Assembly: GCF_921293875.1 (NCBI RefSeq)
Contig: NZ_CAKLDI010000002.1
Coordinates: 186,001-250,000, forward strand
Length of the DNA: 64,000 nucleotides
From: Vibrio stylophorae
GTDB lineage: Bacteria; Pseudomonadota; Gammaproteobacteria; Enterobacterales; Vibrionaceae
Reading direction: 5' to 3'
Below, in pieces: positions 1 to 8,190 of this stretch (the stretch's first letter is position 1; every line of letters starts with the position of its first letter). A program made the translations under genes and the position numbers. The notes beneath the pieces were generated by a model that saw nothing but the letters and a program-made list of their open reading frames with translations, made no database searches and was not told the DNA's origin.

Positions 1-1
1 G

Positions 2-379
2 CTACTCATCCTCACATCATTTATTGCTGGTGTTCAGGTAGGAAGGCAAGAAGGTGTGTCGACGACGCTGCAAATAATTTCATCGAATAGAATTCCTTCG
101 ATGTTAGTTCAGCTAATCGATTCAAGTGAAGCTCTTAAATTTATAGATGAAGGCGAGTATGAGCGTGTGCGCAATCGACTCGATCTGTATGTTGGAACAT
201 GGCTAGTCGAAACAATCAATATGTTGCCGTATATGTCTAGGAAAGATAAACAGAATGCATGCTTGGCTCTCAATAAAATTCACGCACACAGAACTAAGCA
301 CATTGAGAAATATCGTTCTGGCTTTATGAACCAACGTCTTGAAGAGGCAATGGTATCTGTGGAGTTGTGTGGTACCTGA
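2..379 (+). CDS. Membrane-anchored helical protein, 5' end outside window
   Basis: The reading frame is open from the first bases, so the start lies left of the window. The product matches the 136-residue protein at 28009-28419 along its whole visible length, with scattered substitutions. By comparison it lacks about ten N-terminal residues. It begins inside a hydrophobic anchor (LLILTSFIAG) followed by a soluble helical domain with the repeat-like stretch EALKFIDEGEYERV. The function is not recognised. The gene is a paralogous cassette, followed by a class B attC site. Confidence 0.85.
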   Translation, partial: LLILTSFIAGVQVGRQEGVSTTLQIISSNRIPSMLVQLIDSSEALKFIDEGEYERVRNRLDLYVGTWLVETINMLPYMSRKDKQNACLALNKIHAHRTKHIEKYRSGFMNQRLEEAMVSVELCGT

Positions 380-388
380 ATTGTCACC

Positions 389-500
389 TAACAAGTACTT
401 TCAGCAGATGCTAAACGCTACGCAGTTTTTGTGTGGCTCGCTTCGCTCGAATTTTTACACAAAACCGGCTGCGCATTTGTCACGGCTGAAGTAAGCGTTA
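389..500 (+). repeat. attC site 1 (class B)
   Basis: Runs from TAACAAG to AGCGTTA. It has one substitution (CAGCAGATG) against the class B consensus CAGCGGATG. The outer R boxes are intact. Confidence 0.9.
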
Positions 501-517
501 GAGCTCTTAATGTGAAC

Positions 518-877
518 ATGTTAAATATCACTCAGATAAAGAAGTATATCGGCTACTTTTTCGCTATTGTTATTGCATTTGTAGCCATTCGGATTATGTA
601 TTTATCATTGAAAACAGAGCTCACTTGGCTAAGCTCAGGAGCTTTTATAGCGCTAATTTTCTGGTCTTTACTTTTGGCGAAGCGCAAGGCATACGAGTTC
701 ACAAAGTGCATGTGTATATTGCTAGCGCTATTCATGCCAATGATATTTTTTAACCCATATGCAGCGCTTGATGGTCATACTTTACCGCTATTTCCAGTAG
801 GTATATTTTTGTTTTTGGAGGCCGCATTTTTGTTTTCAGCATATGTACTGGGGTATCAAAAGAGCCCTAACAAGTAG
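518..877 (+). CDS. Small multi-pass membrane protein
   Basis: About 119 residues. I chose the ATG at 518, with an in-frame GTG at 512 as alternative; codons further upstream lie in the preceding attC. Hydrophobic stretches near residues 11-27, 40-56, 65-83 and 95-113 suggest four membrane helices. No family is recognised. The frame passes through TAACAAG of the next attC and stops at its TAG, so the last residues (NK) are encoded by the recombination site. Confidence 0.75.
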   Translation: MLNITQIKKYIGYFFAIVIAFVAIRIMYLSLKTELTWLSSGAFIALIFWSLLLAKRKAYEFTKCMCILLALFMPMIFFNPYAALDGHTLPLFPVGIFLFLEAAFLFSAYVLGYQKSPNK

Positions 878-962
878 TTCAAGCGGGATGCCAAACTGTG
901 CGCTGTTTCGCTTCGCTCAAGGTTAGCGCACTACTTGTTTGTCACCCCTTAACTTAGCGTTA
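868..962 (+). repeat. attC site 2 (class A)
   Basis: Has TAACAAGTAG at the start and TTAGCGTTA at the end. The internal complementary arms GTGCGC and GCGCAC are clear. It supplies the TAG stop of the preceding gene. Confidence 0.93.
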
Positions 963-969
963 GGTTTCT

Positions 970-1263
970 TTGGAGATTTTCAGCTTGAGAACGAATTGTA
1001 CATCAATCATTTTCATTACTTATGGCTGCTGGGTGTCAATTTTCTTGTGTATCTCCATATATGCTGAGTTTTTCGTGGACCATGGAGAATACGGCGTATC
1101 GTCACACCTTTGGCTTACGCTCACAGGTTTTCCGAGTTCACTTGTTTCATGGCTCTGTCCGCATGGTTCGGTTCTAGGTGTGTTTGTCGCGGGTATTGCA
1201 GGATTAGCTCAGTGGGTAGGTATTACAAAAATTGCTAACCTCTTCGAAACCAAAGCTGATTAG
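970..1263 (+). CDS. Small inner-membrane protein
   Basis: Up to 97 residues with at least two hydrophobic segments (about residues 13-32 and 60-80). There is no ATG. The frame can start at TTG 970, or at TTG 985, which has GGAG nine bases upstream; the start is uncertain. No family is recognised. It is the single gene of its cassette and ends shortly before a class B attC. Confidence 0.6.
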   Translation: MEIFSLRTNCTSIIFITYGCWVSIFLCISIYAEFFVDHGEYGVSSHLWLTLTGFPSSLVSWLCPHGSVLGVFVAGIAGLAQWVGITKIANLFETKAD

Positions 1264-1277
1264 CGCATAGTCAAACC

Positions 1278-1390
1278 TAACAAGTACTTTCAGCGGATGC
1301 CAAACGCTGCGCAGTTTTTGTGTGGCTCGCTTCGCTCGAATTTTCACACAAAAACCGGCTGCGCATTTGTCACGGCTGAAGTTGGCGTTA
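1278..1390 (+). repeat. attC site 3 (class B)
   Basis: Has TAACAAGTACTTTCAGCGG at the start and TTGGCGTTA at the end. The loop region has five A residues (ACAAAAACC) where most class B copies have four. Confidence 0.92.
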
Positions 1391-1403
1391 TACAGGCGAG
1401 ATT

Positions 1404-1859
1404 ATGCATCGATATACCAAGAAAGATATTCCACCTCTCGATTGGGATGCTCATGTTCGAAATAACTTGGAAATGTACTTCGATGTAAGCGAAGTAACTG
1501 TATTTCATGTTGCTTTAGCACTGAAATACCCAGCTTCAATTCTAGGGGCTAGACTGTTTGAGAACGTCGAGATTGATGGGTGGAATTACTTTTGCTCCAA
1601 TGAAGATTGGATATTCAATTCATCAGTTTTGATACAAAGTGAACTGGAAGTATTTACCGAAATCCAATCATTTCCAGAGGATGCCAAATTAAATAGTTTT
1701 AGAACTGAGTCACTTTGCTTGCCTGTTGTGAGGGATGCATTCACTTATAATGTAGGGTCATTGGTGCTGCTCAAAGGTAAATTACCATCTGAAGCAGACT
1801 TGAAAAAGCATAGAGCAGCAGTTGGGAATTGGGGGCGAGTTGTTGGGTATCGTATGTGA
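1404..1859 (+). CDS. Hypothetical cytosolic cassette protein
   Basis: 151 residues starting at the first ATG after the recombination point. It has no signal peptide or membrane segment and is mixed in composition with several aromatic residues (WNYFCSNEDWIF). No known family is recognised. It is the only gene in its cassette; its TGA lies about ten bases before the next attC. Confidence 0.75.
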   Translation: MHRYTKKDIPPLDWDAHVRNNLEMYFDVSEVTVFHVALALKYPASILGARLFENVEIDGWNYFCSNEDWIFNSSVLIQSELEVFTEIQSFPEDAKLNSFRTESLCLPVVRDAFTYNVGSLVLLKGKLPSEADLKKHRAAVGNWGRVVGYRM

Positions 1860-1868
1860 TCGCCTATA

Positions 1869-1980
1869 TAACAAGTACTTTCAGCGGATGCCAAACGCTG
1901 CGCAGTTTTTGTGTGGCTCGCTTCGCTCGAATTTTCACACAAAACCAGCTGCGCATTTGTCACGGCTGAAGTTGGCGTTA
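1869..1980 (+). repeat. attC site 4 (class B)
   Basis: Full-length class B site ending GTTGGCGTTA. It precedes the first of two identical cassettes (1978-2287 and 11689-11998). Confidence 0.92.
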
Positions 1981-2002
1981 TGTGTATCGAAGGAGTTGAT
2001 TA

Positions 2003-2290
2003 GTGGAGCTAAGTAAAACTGCCGAGGGGCGGGTCAGTATCGAAACAGAGTCTCTGAAAGAATCGTGGATAATTAGCTTGCTATTGATGTTCAGGTATGG
2101 GTTTTTCCGCTGGGGAATTTATATACCACCGATAACAGATGAAGCTATCCATCCAGATTTTGTCCGTTTTAATTTAAAAATTTGTGCAGGCTGGGATAAC
2201 TGGAGTTGTTATTATTTTTCTGCTGACAACTCACAAACGGATAACTTCCTTCTAAAGTTTTATAAGAAACATAGTGGCAACTACACATAA
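2003..2290 (+). CDS. Hypothetical protein, identical twin at 11714
   Basis: 95 residues from a GTG start with GAAGGAG upstream. It has hydrophobic and aromatic stretches (LLLMFRYGFFRWG) and may be peripheral or membrane-associated. No family is recognised. The cassette, from its TTA to the end of its attC, appears identical at base level to the copy at 11689-12093, whose upstream attC is of another class. The TAA stop is the first three bases of the attC site. Confidence 0.75.
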   Translation: MELSKTAEGRVSIETESLKESWIISLLLMFRYGFFRWGIYIPPITDEAIHPDFVRFNLKICAGWDNWSCYYFSADNSQTDNFLLKFYKKHSGNYT

Positions 2291-2382
2291 CAAGTAGTTC
2301 AAGCGGGATGCCAAACAGTGCGCAGTTTCGCTTCGCTCAAGTATAGCGCACTATTAGTTTGCCACCCCTTAACTAAGCGTTA
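2288..2382 (+). repeat. attC site 5 (class A)
   Basis: Class A variant with GTGCGCAG and AACTAAGCGTTA. The same variant occurs at attC 23, behind the twin gene. Confidence 0.93.
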
Positions 2383-2694
2383 GAAAACCTTCGTGGAATT
2401 TACAGTTTTCAGTGGGCGGTTTGCAGCCAATTCAATCAATGGTGATTACGCGTTTCACTTCTAATCACGTGTTCGGGCTGCAAACATTAGTTCGGCGCAC
2501 GCAATTTCCGCAAGTTACTTGTTTTGCCGCCAGTTTCGTTTGTCGGGTCGCCAATATGCACAACTTCTCTCAAATTTAGGCAAGCGCAATTGGCTCATTC
2601 AGGCAAAGTTGGGTGGCGGTTTTAGTTTGGCTTGGGTGTGGTGGTTTACGCAGGGCGGGGCTGCTACCTTGGCATCTTTGAGCGCAGCGGTTTC
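2380..2694 (+). repeat. Gene-less repeated cassette, copy R1
   Basis: First of ten related inserts with no credible gene. It begins TTAGAAAACC, holds the arm pair GTTTGCAGCC and GGCTGCAAAC around an inner GTGATTA and TAATCAC pair, then the block with GCCAATATGCAC, and ends AGCGGTTTC directly at the next attC. This copy is diverged in the middle. Short frames such as the one at 2519-2704 are not shared in phase with other copies. Confidence 0.85.
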
Positions 2695-2789
2695 TAACAA
2701 GTAGTTCAAGCGGGATGCCAAACTGTGCGCTGTTTTCGCTTCGCTCAAGTGTAGCGCACTACTGTTTGTCACCCCTTAACTTAGCGTTA
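2695..2789 (+). repeat. attC site 6 (class A)
   Basis: Class A site closing gene-less cassette R1; it ends ACTTAGCGTTA. Confidence 0.93.
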
Positions 2790-2817
2790 TATGCCAGTCG
2801 AAATGATAAGGAACATC

Positions 2818-3354
2818 ATGCAGTTAGAATTAGATAATTATTACTTAAGATCGCTGGAAATTGCAGACAGTGAATCATTTTACATGTGGTCGCGAGATCG
2901 TGAAGTCACGCTATATAGCCTGTCTTCTTATGCTTACCCTCAATCGAAATCTGATATAGAAAAGTGGTTGAGCACAATCAACGCAAGCCCTAAAAACGTA
3001 TCTTTTGGTATATGCTCAAAAGCCAATGACCAACTAATTGGGTATACGGGTGTATCTGGAATAAGCACTCTCAACAGAAGTGGTGAGTATTTCATCTTAA
3101 TCGGTGAAAAGGAATGTTGGGGTCAAGGCATAGGCACTGAAGTGACGAAAATCGTAACTGATTATGCAATTCAAACTCTTGGGTTACATAGGGTTCAGTT
3201 AACAGCAAGCTCACGAAATCAAGGTGCAATAAAGGCTTATGAGAAAGCTGGTTACCAACATGAGGGTGTTATGCGTCAGTCTGGTTTTCGTAATGGAGAG
3301 TTTATAGATAAGGTCTTAATGTCAGTCCTGTCTAGTGAATGGAAAGGCATATAA
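2818..3354 (+). CDS. GNAT N-acetyltransferase (RimJ/RimL type)
   Basis: About 178 residues from ATG 2818, which has AAGGA six bases upstream; an in-frame ATG at 2791 is the longer option. The fold is a single GNAT domain that moves an acetyl group from acetyl-CoA to an amine. The acetyl-CoA loop shows as GQGIGTEV after the ECW motif typical of RimL-like proteins, and the C-terminal part has NQGAIKAYEKAGY. The substrate is unknown. The TAA stop lies in the following attC. Chromosomal integrons commonly carry GNAT cassettes. Confidence 0.9.
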   Translation: MQLELDNYYLRSLEIADSESFYMWSRDREVTLYSLSSYAYPQSKSDIEKWLSTINASPKNVSFGICSKANDQLIGYTGVSGISTLNRSGEYFILIGEKECWGQGIGTEVTKIVTDYAIQTLGLHRVQLTASSRNQGAIKAYEKAGYQHEGVMRQSGFRNGEFIDKVLMSVLSSEWKGI

Positions 3355-3473
3355 CAAAACATTTAAGAGTGATTCCCAACGCTTGGCATTTTTCATTTTA
3401 TCGCTGGGTTTTGTGTTTATGGTGAGATGGTTAAATTTCGTGGTAGCGTTGCTCACACCTTAATATGGCGTTA
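3352..3473 (+). repeat. attC site 7 (class D)
   Basis: Long site of about 122 nt starting TAACAAAACATTTAAGAGTG and ending ATGGCGTTA, with the arms CAACGC and GCGTTG. Confidence 0.9.
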
Positions 3474-3786
3474 GAAAACCTTCGTTGAATTTACTGTTTT
3501 TGGTGGGCGGTTTGCAGCCAATTCAATCAACGGTGATTACGCGTTTCACTTCTAATCACGCGCTCGGGCTGCAAACAATAATCTAGCGCAACCATTGCCT
3601 TCCAATTTTTCCGCCTTCCGCCAAATCGGCTTTTTCACATCGCCAATATGCACAACTTCTCTCAAATTTAGGTAAGTGCAATTGGCTCATTCACGCAAAG
3701 TTGGGTGGCGGTTAGGTTCTGTAATTAGTGCGGTGGTTTACCAAGTTCTGGACTGTTACCTTGGCATTTTTGAGCGCTGTGGTTTC
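3471..3786 (+). repeat. Gene-less repeated cassette, copy R2
   Basis: Carries the shared nested hairpin (GTTTGCAGCC and GGCTGCAAAC) and the GCCAATATGCAC and GTGCAATTGGC pair. The tail reads GTTAGGTTCTGTAATTAGTG, unlike R1. It is closed by a class B attC, whereas most copies are closed by class A. Confidence 0.87.
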
Positions 3787-3898
3787 TAACAAGTACTTTC
3801 AGCGGATGCCAAACGCTGCGCAGTTTTTGTGTTGCTCGCTACGCTCGAACTTTTACACAAAACCGGCTGCGCATTTGTCACGGCTGAAGTTGGCGTTA
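3787..3898 (+). repeat. attC site 8 (class B)
   Basis: Class B site with small changes (GTTGCTCGCTACGCTC); it ends TTGGCGTTA. Confidence 0.92.
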
Positions 3899-3913
3899 TA
3901 TAACAGGTGAACA

Positions 3914-4273
3914 ATGAAGCTTTTAAAAAATTTCGAATGCTCATCTGATGCAGAAGAACTCTCGTATCGTTTAAAGAGTCGAGGAATAATGACGTATATT
4001 TCCTCTGTCCGATCATATGCCCTTGGACGGCGACATACGGGAGCAATGAGTGTCGGTGTGTGGGTTGTTTTCGACAGTCAAGAAAGCGATGCACAAATGC
4101 TGATGAGAAATAATAAGCATAAGGTCAAAGAGCCATTGTCAGCGGTAGAGATAGAGCGAATAGAAAAGGGCTTAAGCAGACACAATTCATCAGTAAACCA
4201 CGTTATTATTAAGTATGTGTTTGTGCTAATTGGAGTCTTTGGGGCGCTGGCATATTTTCTGTATGGTTTGTGA
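3914..4273 (+). CDS. Tail-anchored cassette protein, paralogue of 8191
   Basis: 119 residues from ATG with AGGTGA upstream. Residues 1-95 are soluble and charged; the C terminus has one hydrophobic helix (about 97-117, VFVLIGVFGALAYFLYGL), so it is probably a tail-anchored membrane protein. It differs from the protein at 8191-8550 at only about ten positions, and the upstream leader is shared too. No family is assigned. Confidence 0.8.
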   Translation: MKLLKNFECSSDAEELSYRLKSRGIMTYISSVRSYALGRRHTGAMSVGVWVVFDSQESDAQMLMRNNKHKVKEPLSAVEIERIEKGLSRHNSSVNHVIIKYVFVLIGVFGALAYFLYGL

Positions 4274-4280
4274 TGTTATA

Positions 4281-4374
4281 TAACAAGTAGTTCAAGCGGG
4301 ATGCCAAACTGTGCGCTGTTTCGCTTCGCTCAAGTGGAGCGCACTACAGTTTGTCACCCCTTAACTTAGCGTTA
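4281..4374 (+). repeat. attC site 9 (class A)
   Basis: Class A site with AGTGGAGCGCAC in the second arm; it ends TTAGCGTTA. Confidence 0.93.
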
Positions 4375-4386
4375 AAAGTTCTAGGT

Positions 4387-4755
4387 ATGATCGAGTTCAT
4401 TAAATCAATAACAGAAGCAGAAATGCACTTTATAAGTCACCTTGATTATGGTTGTGACTCTGATAAGCATTATGAAGAATTGCAGAAGGTTATATTTGAA
4501 CAAAATGGAATCACCAGTGATGAGCAGTTTTGGTATCCATATGAAGTAATTGAGCTAGGCTCATATGACCTACAAGATGGGCACGAGCGTGAGTTTGCTA
4601 TTTGTGTATTATTAGTAATTCATAATGTGGTAAATGGTACAGATCCATCCAATGATCTTGAGTCAAAATTTAATGGTCAAGCACAAACTCTCGATCGCTT
4701 GCCTGAACAGCTTAGAAGTATAATTTTAAGTGCATATGTTGAAGCGAACATTTAA
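4387..4755 (+). CDS. Hypothetical acidic protein, paralogue of 13926
   Basis: 122 residues from ATG 4387. The frame is open upstream, but those codons (MSPLNLAL) belong to the attC and can be discounted. Soluble and acidic with histidine-rich parts (HFISHLDYGCDSDKH). It is near-identical to the product at 13926-14294, and both copies are followed by class C attC sites. The function is not recognised. The TAA stop is shared with the attC. Confidence 0.78.
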   Translation: MIEFIKSITEAEMHFISHLDYGCDSDKHYEELQKVIFEQNGITSDEQFWYPYEVIELGSYDLQDGHEREFAICVLLVIHNVVNGTDPSNDLESKFNGQAQTLDRLPEQLRSIILSAYVEANI

Positions 4756-4878
4756 CAAGTGCATTAAGTCGCCAGCTTCGCAGGCTGGGATGCCAAAGCT
4801 GCGCGGCAATTTGCTTATGGGCTGCGCTTGAATTTAATCAAATTGCCGCTTTGCATGGCACCCCTTATGCAAGCGTTA
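4753..4878 (+). repeat. attC site 10 (class C)
   Basis: 126-nt site starting TAACAAGTGCATTAAGTCGC with the mini-hairpin CCAGCTTCGCAGGCTGG; it ends GCAAGCGTTA. Confidence 0.92.
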
Positions 4879-4900
4879 TAACACAGCAATGGAGTTCTCT

Positions 4901-5329
4901 ATGCGGAAATTCATAATGCTACTTTTATTATTTAGTTGCTGCATCTTCGCTAAAGAAAAACCAGAAGCGCACATAATCGGTGACACCTATCTTGGAATTA
5001 TTGGGTCAAGTATCACTTTGGAATTTAATCAAGCAATATGTACGCTTAGTTCATCGGGAAATGAATCAACACAAGAATTCAAGATCAATTTTTCATGTGG
5101 TGATATGAAGCAATCGATCTGGCACAACGATTTATCAACCGTCGATGTTGATGAACCGAGGTTTGAGTTGTTGTGGGCGGGAGACATGGATGGGGATGGT
5201 AAGCTTGATCTTAAAATGGATACTAGCCCTAAGTATTCATGCACGCAGCAAACTACTTATCTTTCATCGTTAGCGCTTGATGGCTTATTGGTTGGGGTTA
5301 GTGAGCAGAGTCAACTCAAATGTCGCTAG
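4901..5329 (+). CDS. Secreted protein with Asp-rich EF-hand-like motif
   Basis: 142 residues from ATG 4901, which has GGAG six bases upstream (an in-frame ATG at 4889 is less well placed). The signal peptide is MRKFIMLLLLFSCCIFA, so the product is likely periplasmic or secreted. Near residues 90-105 it has GDMDGDGKLDLKMD, the calcium-binding DxDxDG pattern of VCBS or dockerin-like repeats. Cysteines in the mature part may form disulphides. The specific role is unknown. Confidence 0.8.
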   Translation: MRKFIMLLLLFSCCIFAKEKPEAHIIGDTYLGIIGSSITLEFNQAICTLSSSGNESTQEFKINFSCGDMKQSIWHNDLSTVDVDEPRFELLWAGDMDGDGKLDLKMDTSPKYSCTQQTTYLSSLALDGLLVGVSEQSQLKCR

Positions 5330-5337
5330 CTGTTTTA

Positions 5338-5432
5338 TAACAAGTAGTTCAAGCGGGATGCCAAACTGTGCGCTGTTTCGCTTCGCTCAAGTGTAGCGCA
5401 CCACTAGTTTGTCACCCCTTAACTTAGCGTTA
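5338..5432 (+). repeat. attC site 11 (class A)
   Basis: Standard class A site ending ACTTAGCGTTA. Confidence 0.93.
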
Positions 5433-5446
5433 AATGGCAAGGACGC

Positions 5447-5767
5447 ATGAAAATGGGAATGAAATTAAGGTTTATCAAAGCGCTGATGGTTCTTCTAGCC
5501 TTAACTTTGAGTCTTGTAATTTCCCAAGTTTTATATGGTGTTCTGGTTTGGATGAAGTATGCGACATATTTTTTATACATTGTCGCAGCTATTTCAGGTT
5601 TTTGGGTGATTTTGCCCTCATATGCTAAGTGCAGGAGTCGTAACAGCAGTCTCATACCATGGCTTATATATGCATTAATTTTATCAATTGTATTTTTGGG
5701 TTTAGTGGTTGTGTTTGGAATGAACACATTGTTGTTTCTTGAGGCAAGGTTGGCTATTGCCACTTAA
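5447..5767 (+). CDS. Small three-helix membrane protein
   Basis: 106 residues from ATG 5447 with AAGGAC upstream. An overlapping frame from 5434 is the shadow. Hydrophobic segments lie at about residues 10-30, 35-55 and 70-95. No family is recognised. The gene ends at the TAA of the next attC. Confidence 0.75.
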   Translation: MKMGMKLRFIKALMVLLALTLSLVISQVLYGVLVWMKYATYFLYIVAAISGFWVILPSYAKCRSRNSSLIPWLIYALILSIVFLGLVVVFGMNTLLFLEARLAIAT

Positions 5768-5876
5768 CAAGAACTTTCAGCGGATGCCAAAAGCTTCGCG
5801 GTTTTTGTGTTGCTCGCTTCGCTCGAATTTTCACACAAAACAGACTACGCATTTGTCACAGCTGAAGTTGGCGTTA
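5765..5876 (+). repeat. attC site 12 (class B variant)
   Basis: Starts TAACAAGAACTTTCAGCGG (GAAC instead of GTAC) and has CAGACTACGC in the second arm; it ends TTGGCGTTA. Confidence 0.9.
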
Positions 5877-5921
5877 GGTGCTCTGGAGTATATCCACAGC
5901 AAGAGATTTGAGTAAAATTCA

Positions 5922-6281
5922 ATGATTGAGCATGAACTGCTATTGCAATATGCGAAAGATGAAGATGATTATCCAGTTATGCTCTATCTCGCCAAGCGCG
6001 GAGTAAGCATTAATTGGAAAGATAGTATTCCAGATGAGGTTTTGTATATACCTGAGGAATTATTTCAGGTTGTAGCTCGTGGTTTTGTGGAAAAGGTGGG
6101 GCTTGAGGGATATTACGGAAAAACGATTCTTACAAGCACAGAGATAGATTTGTTGTGCTGTGAGCGAGAAGTAGGTGAGTTTCCTGAAAATTTCATAGTA
6201 ATTTTTGCAATAATCAAGCACTTCATAGATGAAGGCTGTAAAAAGGTAGATACGCACTATTTGGCGTTTGAGGGACCGTGA
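5922..6281 (+). CDS. Hypothetical acidic protein
   Basis: 119 residues from the only well-placed ATG. There is no signal peptide. It is acidic throughout (LLLQYAKDEDDYPVML), with a cysteine pair LLCCEREVGEFPENF about two thirds along. I do not recognise the family. It is the sole gene of its cassette. Confidence 0.75.
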   Translation: MIEHELLLQYAKDEDDYPVMLYLAKRGVSINWKDSIPDEVLYIPEELFQVVARGFVEKVGLEGYYGKTILTSTEIDLLCCEREVGEFPENFIVIFAIIKHFIDEGCKKVDTHYLAFEGP

Positions 6282-6287
6282 AGCACC

Positions 6288-6402
6288 TAACAAGTGCTTC
6301 CAGTCTGACCCCAAACGGCTGCGCGGTTTTGGTGTTAACTCGCTGTGCTCAAATAATAATACAAACCCCGCTTTGCATTTGGGGCAGCTGAAGCTGGCGT
6401 TA
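6288..6402 (+). repeat. attC site 13 (single variant)
   Basis: TAACAAGTGCTTCCAGTCTG start and GCTGGCGTTA end, with arms CCCAAACGGCTGCGC and GCATTTGGGG. It is related to class B but distinct from it. Confidence 0.88.
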
Positions 6403-6478
6403 GGCGGAATGGATAACTCAAATTAAGGAGAGAACATGAGCTGGAAATTTTCTGATGTTAGAGCTTCATTAATTAGTG

Positions 6479-6892
6479 ATGGACTACACCCTATACAGTC
6501 TGCAAACATATACATATGGAAAGTTATTAAGTAGTCCACAAGTATCCATAACATCAGATTTACTACAACGAAATGTAGTTGCTTATTACATCTACGGTTC
6601 TCATGAAAGTGCCACTTTGCTTGAGCTGACTTTAGGAAAAAGTAATGCTGAATTTATGGCTGAAGCGGAAGTTAATTTTGAAAAACTAGTTAAGAAGCTT
6701 TTTCGCTCAGTTTGCCAGAGTCAATTACCTGACTATTGGGAATGTGAACCAAATACAACATTTGAGCATTCAGGATATATTGTAAAATGTGAGCAAGATG
6801 AAGTATTGGCTCCGCATACACTAAAAGTGCTCATTGCAGCATGTTCTGATTTAGACGCGGGTTTGCAAATTCGAAGTCGGTTTTTACAATAA
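6479..6892 (+). CDS. Hypothetical protein, probably frameshifted at its 5' end
   Basis: The main frame gives 137 residues from ATG 6479 (GTG 6476 in frame) but has no ribosome site. A better start, ATG 6436 with AAGGAG, opens a different frame (MSWKFSDVRASLISDG...) that stops at 6532-6534. The natural protein may begin at 6436 and have suffered a 1-nt shift in the repetitive stretch near 6505-6520. The downstream part looks like a soluble alpha/beta domain. The family is not recognised. Confidence 0.55.
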   Translation: MDYTLYSLQTYTYGKLLSSPQVSITSDLLQRNVVAYYIYGSHESATLLELTLGKSNAEFMAEAEVNFEKLVKKLFRSVCQSQLPDYWECEPNTTFEHSGYIVKCEQDEVLAPHTLKVLIAACSDLDAGLQIRSRFLQ

Positions 6893-6915
6893 TGCTGATT
6901 ACTTGGTTATCCGCC

Positions 6916-7010
6916 TAACAAGTAGTTCAAGAGGGATGTCAAACTGTGCGCTGTTTCGCTTCGCTCAAGGGTAGCGCACTACTAGTTTGTCACCCCTTAA
7001 CTTAGCGTTA
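6916..7010 (+). repeat. attC site 14 (class A)
   Basis: Class A site with AGAGGGATGTC in the first arm; it ends ACTTAGCGTTA. Confidence 0.93.
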
Positions 7011-7028
7011 GATTGAAAGGCTAGAACA

Positions 7029-7478
7029 GTGATAGGATTTGAGAAAGTCTACGATTTAAAAAATCAAGATGAGTACATAAAACAAGTACAAGAAGCGACG
7101 TTAAATACAAGCAATTTTGGAATGCAAAATACTCATGGTCTCTTCGGATCTAGTGAGTGGTGGAGTAATATTGAATCTGGTCAATTAGAATGCATTGAAG
7201 AACGGGGGGTTATTAAAGATTTATATATGGGTAGTATGGGTGATTGGCCTATCGTAGTTGTCGATAACAATGGTGTTCTGAATGAGTGGACTAGAGAAGC
7301 TGAAACCGATTATCAGTATAGCCTGTATGAAAAAGGCAAAACAATCATAGTTAAATATGTAATTCAGCTCTTTAAAGAAACGTCAGAAATCAAGAAAATC
7401 TCTGACAGTTTAGAGGATAAAGTTATTTTAGAAATGTGGGTAGAGCAATCTAACAAGCCAAGTCAGTCGGATTCGTAA
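7029..7478 (+). CDS. Hypothetical cassette protein
   Basis: 149 residues from GTG 7029. Soluble, with a tryptophan-rich part (FGSSEWWSNIESG and GDWPIVVVDNNG) and an acidic C terminus. The last nine codons lie inside the following attC, which begins at 7451, so the C-terminal tail SNKPSQSDS is encoded by the recombination site. No family is recognised. Confidence 0.72.
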   Translation: MIGFEKVYDLKNQDEYIKQVQEATLNTSNFGMQNTHGLFGSSEWWSNIESGQLECIEERGVIKDLYMGSMGDWPIVVVDNNGVLNEWTREAETDYQYSLYEKGKTIIVKYVIQLFKETSEIKKISDSLEDKVILEMWVEQSNKPSQSDS

Positions 7479-7553
7479 CATTGTCGCGCTTTTTTCTCCC
7501 CCGCTACGCGGGCAAAAAGCTCGCCAATAAACTCACCGCTGCTTGGAACGTTA
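7451..7553 (+). repeat. attC site 15 (single variant)
   Basis: Starts TAACAAGCCAAG and ends CTTGGAACGTTA, two arms that pair except for a central 3-nt mismatch. The inner arms are GGCGAG-like. It is the only copy of this class here, and it ends ACGTTA rather than GCGTTA. Confidence 0.85.
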
Positions 7554-7578
7554 TACCCCATATGGAAACTAGAATCTT

Positions 7579-8082
7579 ATGAAGTTTAACGATACCGATT
7601 TACTAGATTTAGCAAGTGGCCTAAAAGCAGCAATAGAGACGCATGAAGTAAAATCAGAGTATCAGGATTCATTACTTTCCGATATCCTTTTTCAAGTAGC
7701 AAGCCTAATAGATGAAAAGCAAGGCTCAACCTTGCATGAGGAAGTTTTCGGATTGCTAGAAAATTACACCCCTCAATTTTCAGATTATTTAGTCTGCGAA
7801 CTAGACATAAAGTATGGTGATGAAGTACTAGAAACCAATGTCTTGAAATCAAACATAGAGATATCAGAAGGTTTATTATTAAATCTAGAATTGCTGTTAG
7901 ATCTAAGGGATATCTCAGAAATAGACGATGACATAGATACCAATAGTAAATTTCAGGGTAGTAAACTCTCCGAGTTAACTTTCAAACCTTTGCATGGTGC
8001 AAATGAAAGTTATAGAGAGCGATTTAGTACATTACAAAATCTCGTGAATTTTATTGCTGAGGTGGCAGGCAAATGGGTATAA
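7579..8082 (+). CDS. Hypothetical protein, near-identical twin at 30894
   Basis: 167 residues from ATG, soluble, strongly acidic and leucine-rich, probably helical. It differs from the product at 30894-31397 at a single residue (Thr or Met near residue 22), and the 24-nt leader is the same. The two copies follow different attC classes. No family is recognised. TAA lies in the attC. Confidence 0.78.
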   Translation: MKFNDTDLLDLASGLKAAIETHEVKSEYQDSLLSDILFQVASLIDEKQGSTLHEEVFGLLENYTPQFSDYLVCELDIKYGDEVLETNVLKSNIEISEGLLLNLELLLDLRDISEIDDDIDTNSKFQGSKLSELTFKPLHGANESYRERFSTLQNLVNFIAEVAGKWV

Positions 8083-8175
8083 CAAGTAGTTTAAGCGGGA
8101 TGCCAAACTGTGTGCTGATTTTCGCTTCGCTCAAGGCTAGCACACTAAAGTTTGTCACCCCTTAACTTAGCGTTA
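8080..8175 (+). repeat. attC site 16 (class A variant)
   Basis: Arms read GTGTGCTG and CTAGCACAC rather than GTGCGC and GCGCAC: a paired change that keeps the stem. It ends ACTTAGCGTTA. Confidence 0.93.
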
Positions 8176-8190
8176 TATAACAGGTGAACA

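Noticed and set aside
7586..7852. Minus-strand frame in the cassette at 7579 (and its copy at 30901-31167)
   Set aside because: It lies opposite a better plus-strand gene with a clear start and attC stop; the identical mirror in the second copy simply follows from DNA identity.
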